This document shows positions 3,929 through 7,431 of a stretch of DNA of 7,431 nucleotides, piece by piece. Position 1 is the stretch's first letter, and each line of letters starts with the position of its first letter. The stretch comes from Caldifarciminota bacterium. Lineage in GTDB: Bacteria > Hydrothermota > Tepidihabitantia > Tepidihabitantales > Tepidihabitantaceae. The notes below the pieces were generated by a model. It was not told the origin of the DNA. It made no database searches and saw only the letters and a program-made list of their open reading frames with translations. The stretch is from contig CAIVTL010000606.1 in assembly GCA_903908785.1 (NCBI GenBank), forward strand, positions 1 to 7,431, given 5' to 3'. The position numbers and the translations under genes were made by a program.

Positions 3929-6900
3929 TAGAATCTGAAGAGCACCCAGAGGTCGAGGTTCATCGTCTCGGTGGTGGTCGACGACAGAACCCGACTCTGG
4001 CTGTACTCGGCATTGAGTCCGGCCTCGATACTGCGGGAGAACCGATAGGATGCCGCGAGCGACGTGCCGAAGGAATTGTCTTTCTGGAGTTCAGTCGGGT
4101 CGGCGGGAACGCCGGCGGTCCACTTTTGCAGCCAGCGATGCGTCTGGCCGACGCGCAGGCTCCAGGTCAGGCTCAAGTCCGAGGAGAACTTGAGTTTCTT
4201 CAGAAAGGGGAGGCGGAGGCCTTGCGGGGCGGAGAAGGCGTAGGACATTGACAGGTTAATCCCGCGGTCGTCGGAATGGGCCACGCTGCGCTCGGTTCCG
4301 GATTCGCTCAAGTAGCTGGTCACGGTTCCGAAGGTGTAGTTGGTGGACAACGTAGAAGTGATGCGTTTCTTCCAGGTTGTGGTCCAGGAGAGCAGCGGGT
4401 TGAGTTCGTTGGTCCAGGTCTCGCTCCGGCCGTACATGCCGAGCGATTCGCGCGCGCTGTCTGCGGCCCCCGATTGGTACCAGGTAACGAATTCCCCGCC
4501 CAGGTCGTGTCGGCGTTTGTAGCCGGTCGAGAGCTTGGAATCGGTTGCCCATTTCTTGAACAGGTTATGGACCTTGCCCTGGGTTAGCTCGAGGTCGGGC
4601 CAGGTTACACTTCTGTCCATGGTCGTGCTCCGGAAAATGCTGCTGAGGTTCAGGCCCTGAGTCCATTCGTAGGCAATCCGCGCGCTCAGGTCGCGCACTT
4701 GTCCGCCCGATGAGAGCCGGAACGTGTTGTTGCGCTCGCGCGTGGCGTTGGGCTGATCGCGCAGGCTGTCGAACGGGAAGATGTCCGTAAACCCGAGCCG
4801 ATAGTACCAGGGGGAACGGTCAAAGACGCCGATTAGGTCACTGGTTCGCGAGAGGGTGTAGCTGAAGTCGAGCGGTTCGAGGTGGGAGCCGAGAGAGGCA
4901 AGGAGAGGCAGCGGACGGAAGTGACGGGACGGACGGGGAACGGAGTCGGCGCGCGAGGACGAATCCCGAGGTTCCAGTGGGCCCGGGCTCGGCAATTGGG
5001 GGCCGAGGGTGTCAAGCGGCGTGGGCCCCGTCTCAGGAGTTCGGGGGTTCGGGGGTTCCGGGGCTTTGGGCTTCGAGGGGACGTGAGGCTTGGCAGCCTC
5101 CGACTGCGCCGGTTCGAGCCGGCCCAGCAACTCCGGCAGGTCGGTACCGAGGGTGAATTCGAGGTCGCCGGAGTTGTTCATGTTGCGAAGTGTGTCATAT
5201 CCCATGCCGGTCTTAATCCGTTCGTCGGAGTAGTCGCCGCTGAAGTCGACTCCGGGAGTTATGGCGTCGGCGATGTCGAGGTTGTAACTGGCGTCGAAGC
5301 TGTGGTCACGGCTGGCCTCGGTACCGGTACTGAGAAACCAAAGGCTATCGGGCTTGTTGACCATGAGGTCCCGTTCGGTCTGGACGTCATACTCGAACGT
5401 CAGGTCTTCAAGCGGCGAGTAGTCGACGCCGAAGTCGGTCGAAAGGCCGTGGCCCTGCAGAGTGTCGACTCGAAAGGTGTCGTCCGGGCTGATGCGCGTG
5501 CCGCGCAAGGTCTGCTGCCGGCCGTCGGTAATCCCGAACCGCACGTCCTGGGGAAAGAGCGCGAGTTCGTCGTCAGGCCCAAGTTTAACCTTCAGGTCCG
5601 GGGAAACCGCGTAGGCCCACTGGAACGTGCTGGCCCAGGATGAGTCCTGGGTAAGGGACGCATGGTTCTCCCCCCGGCGCGCGCGCCACGAAAGCCCCAT
5701 GCCTTCAAGCGTGTAGTTGAGCCAGCGGTTGCCCGACTTCTGCTTGCGGATGTTATCCAGGGCTATCTCTTCGCTGCGGCCGGTAGTGATGAAGTTCGAC
5801 GACGACCGCTGCGCCGCGGGCAGCAGCAGGTCAGGGTAGAGCGGCGAGAACTTGGGCACGTCGCGCTGGTCCGAAATCGAGTAGCTCAACGGTAGGCTCA
5901 AGCCCCAACTGTAGGGCAGCAGCCGGTCGAGGTTGGCCCGGACACTCGCGCCGAGGCTGGTTCCGAACCCGCCGGCCTTCACGCCCCGGCCCTCGCTGAA
6001 GCGCCGGAAGTTCGGGTCGGAATAGCCCAGGTTCACGCCCAGGGTAACGAAATCCGAGAACGCGACGTTGGAGCGAGCCTGGAATCCATAGCCCGGCTCT
6101 TTGTGCGGGGCAGTCAAGCGCATGTCATCGAACCAGAGCCCGCCGGTGATTCGCGCGCTCCCGGGGTTCTCGAGGCCCAGCGCAGTGTAGCGGACGTCGG
6201 CCAGCGACGGAGTCCCCAGCACCCGGTAGGGTCCGTTGGTCCACAGTACGGTCGCCGGCACGTCGGCTTCATCCCGGCGCAGCTTCAGCATCGGGAACGA
6301 ATCCAGCGGAATCACAAACTCGTACCACTTGCCATCCCGCCCCGGAACCAGCGTGCCGGCAGTCGCCGGGGCGCGGTACTCATAGTAGTTCGCCGAGTCT
6401 GCCCCCAGCCTCAGCAGGAACGCCAGGCCGCTCCCATCGTCGTGCACGTACATCCGCAGGTCGCGGTACTCCCGGTAATCCTCCGGGTCCGCCGCCGTCT
6501 TGTTTACGGTCGCACGCCGGTAACCGTGCAGGTTCTGATAACCGAGGAGCAGCGCCGCCTCCTCTTCGGTCCTTCCCTGGGCGTCGCGCTTGAGTTGGAA
6601 CGGCGGGGTGTAGCTGGTGTCGGTCTTGCGCGAAATCTGCGTCGCCCAGACCTTTTCCGTAGTGTCAGTCGGAACGTGGCCCGGCGGGCGGGTCGAGTCG
6701 CGAAGCGAGACCAATGACGGATTGGTCCAGCGGCTGCCGATGAACTCGACCGAATAGAAGTCTAGTGTGTCCGGCCCATCGAAGCCATCCATCCAGATTC
6801 GGACCAGCCGGATGTCCTCCCACTTGGGCTTGCCGACGGTCTTGAAACTGACGCTGTCGTGCAGCGAGACCCGGCACAGCTTCCAGCCATTGACCAGGTC

Positions 6901-7431
6901 GGTGAAGTAGCGCGGGTCGCCCAGCGGAATGTCGCACTCGAAGTAGTGATTGTAGCTCGAGAAGCCGCTCCGGTCCAGGTCTTCGGCATCAAGATGCTTG
7001 TTGTTCTCCGTACCCATCGGGTTCTCGTCGGGGTCGTAGTCATCGTTGCCGTCATCGGCCGAGCCCGGTTCCCACAGACTGTCGGCCGCGAAAACGGTAT
7101 CCAGCCCGGTATCTTCATCCACGTCCAGCACCCCGTTGGCATTCCGGTCCTCGGTATTGTTCCGGCCGTCCAGCCCGACAATCGCGCCGGCCCGATTCCG
7201 CCGGGGCGCGTCTTCGTCAATCGACATGCCGACCGTGACGTGAATGGTGCCGGTGTTGCCCCTTGGCTTCAGGATCATCCGCAGGTCCGAGACATCGCTC
7301 AGGTTCATGCTCATGCCGGACTGCGCGGCCGAGGTCATCATTCCGGCCCAGGATTTTCGGTCGCCTGAATCCGGCGTGAACGTCACTTTCAGTATTTCGT
7401 GTCGCTCCTTGTCCTGGTCTTCGGTGGCTCC
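3928..7431 (-). CDS. sprA: SprA-type outer-membrane translocon protein (type IX secretion / gliding), 5' end outside window
   Basis: The frame is open to the window edge with no stop upstream of GTG 7386, so this is the C-terminal 1167 residues of a longer protein; Bacteroidota SprA is about 2400 residues. SprA is the giant beta-barrel through which type IX cargo crosses the outer membrane. SprA-like features, from the N-terminal side: an Asp-rich section with DRNANGVLDVDED (7149-7111), resembling a calcium-binding loop, and EDLDRSG; then WEDIRLVRIWMDGF and LDFYSVEFIGSRW (6822-6727), like the SprA segment of the form IRFxRxxLTGF; then GLWFDDMRLTAP, SNVAFSDFVTLG, LLPYSWGLSLPLSYS and FSPLYPDLLL. 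Alternating barrel-type strands fill the rest. The protein ends LDLWVLFRF, a terminal Phe suited to BAM-dependent barrel insertion. A Pro-rich insertion is encoded around 4870-5110. The family assignment is confident; the secretion role in this organism is inferred, as no other secretion gene is visible. Confidence 0.85.
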   Translation of the reverse strand, partial: GATEDQDKERHEILKVTFTPDSGDRKSWAGMMTSAAQSGMSMNLSDVSDLRMILKPRGNTGTIHVTVGMSIDEDAPRRNRAGAIVGLDGRNNTEDRNANGVLDVDEDTGLDTVFAADSLWEPGSADDGNDDYDPDENPMGTENNKHLDAEDLDRSGFSSYNHYFECDIPLGDPRYFTDLVNGWKLCRVSLHDSVSFKTVGKPKWEDIRLVRIWMDGFDGPDTLDFYSVEFIGSRWTNPSLVSLRDSTRPPGHVPTDTTEKVWATQISRKTDTSYTPPFQLKRDAQGRTEEEAALLLGYQNLHGYRRATVNKTAADPEDYREYRDLRMYVHDDGSGLAFLLRLGADSANYYEYRAPATAGTLVPGRDGKWYEFVIPLDSFPMLKLRRDEADVPATVLWTNGPYRVLGTPSLADVRYTALGLENPGSARITGGLWFDDMRLTAPHKEPGYGFQARSNVAFSDFVTLGVNLGYSDPNFRRFSEGRGVKAGGFGTSLGASVRANLDRLLPYSWGLSLPLSYSISDQRDVPKFSPLYPDLLLPAAQRSSSNFITTGRSEEIALDNIRKQKSGNRWLNYTLEGMGLSWRARRGENHASLTQDSSWASTFQWAYAVSPDLKVKLGPDDELALFPQDVRFGITDGRQQTLRGTRISPDDTFRVDTLQGHGLSTDFGVDYSPLEDLTFEYDVQTERDLMVNKPDSLWFLSTGTEASRDHSFDASYNLDIADAITPGVDFSGDYSDERIKTGMGYDTLRNMNNSGDLEFTLGTDLPELLGRLEPAQSEAAKPHVPSKPKAPEPPNPRTPETGPTPLDTLGPQLPSPGPLEPRDSSSRADSVPRPSRHFRPLPLLASLGSHLEPLDFSYTLSRTSDLIGVFDRSPWYYRLGFTDIFPFDSLRDQPNATRERNNTFRLSSGGQVRDLSARIAYEWTQGLNLSSIFRSTTMDRSVTWPDLELTQGKVHNLFKKWATDSKLSTGYKRRHDLGGEFVTWYQSGAADSARESLGMYGRSETWTNELNPLLSWTTTWKKRITSTLSTNYTFGTVTSYLSESGTERSVAHSDDRGINLSMSYAFSAPQGLRLPFLKKLKFSSDLSLTWSLRVGQTHRWLQKWTAGVPADPTELQKDNSFGTSLAASYRFSRSIEAGLNAEYSQSRVLSSTTTETMNLDLWVLFRF
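4880..5080 (-). repeat. Low-complexity repeat tract encoding a Pro-rich loop of SprA
   Basis: The plus strand shows GTTCGGGG twice and GTTCCGGGG near 5039-5064, and a purine-rich degenerate tract (GAGAGGC, GGACGGAA, GGGACGGAC and similar) around 4890-4945. On the coding strand these give Pro-rich sequence such as KAPEPPNPRTPETGP and SVPRPSRHFRPLP, unlike the barrel strands on both sides. The reverse complement of CCCCCGAACCCC at 5044-5055 links it to the envC linker. It is probably a flexible loop. Confidence 0.55.

Noticed and set aside
4882..5643. Plus-strand open frame of 253 codons inside sprA
   Set aside because: It is antisense to the conserved sprA frame, includes the low-complexity tract and shows no recognisable domain.
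6103..6717. Plus-strand open frame of 204 codons inside sprA
   Set aside because: It is antisense to the most SprA-like section and has no recognisable motif; it is a by-product of GC-rich codon use.

Overview
The window is GC-rich, gene-dense bacterial DNA holding five protein genes in two convergent blocks. The plus-strand block (26-3537) is ftsX, an envC-type LytM-domain gene and a DNA polymerase III delta-prime gene (holB). The minus-strand block (7431-3554) is the 3' part of a very large sprA-type outer-membrane gene, followed by a small comEA-like helix-hairpin-helix gene whose start codon shares one base with the sprA stop. Only 16 bases separate the two blocks. I see no RNA gene, CRISPR array, insertion sequence or transposase.

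Organism (inference): a diderm, because of the FtsX/EnvC pair and an outer-membrane beta-barrel protein that ends in Phe. SprA is the translocon of the type IX secretion system in Bacteroidota and relatives, so an FCB-group lineage or an FCB-like candidate phylum is likely. The dense short-period repeats recall genomes such as candidate division WOR-3, but I cannot fix the phylum from this window.

Function: FtsX and the EnvC-like protein fit the FtsEX-EnvC system, in which an ABC-type membrane complex drives a catalytically dead LytM activator of cell-wall amidases during division; ftsE would be expected just upstream. HolB is a clamp-loader subunit. SprA is a secretion translocon, and the ComEA-like protein is a membrane-anchored DNA-binding protein.

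The most striking property is not a gene but degenerate short-period repeats (mostly 7 nt, one 9 nt). They fill the gene junctions of the plus-strand block and also sit inside reading frames. They supply the ftsX stop codon, the envC start codon, the hydrophobic core of the EnvC signal peptide, the linker before the LytM domain, the likely holB start, an approximately 24-residue insertion within the HolB zinc module, and low-complexity linkers in ComEA and SprA. One 15-base stretch inside envC recurs perfectly inverted in the envC-holB gap, so at least some of these tracts share an origin.
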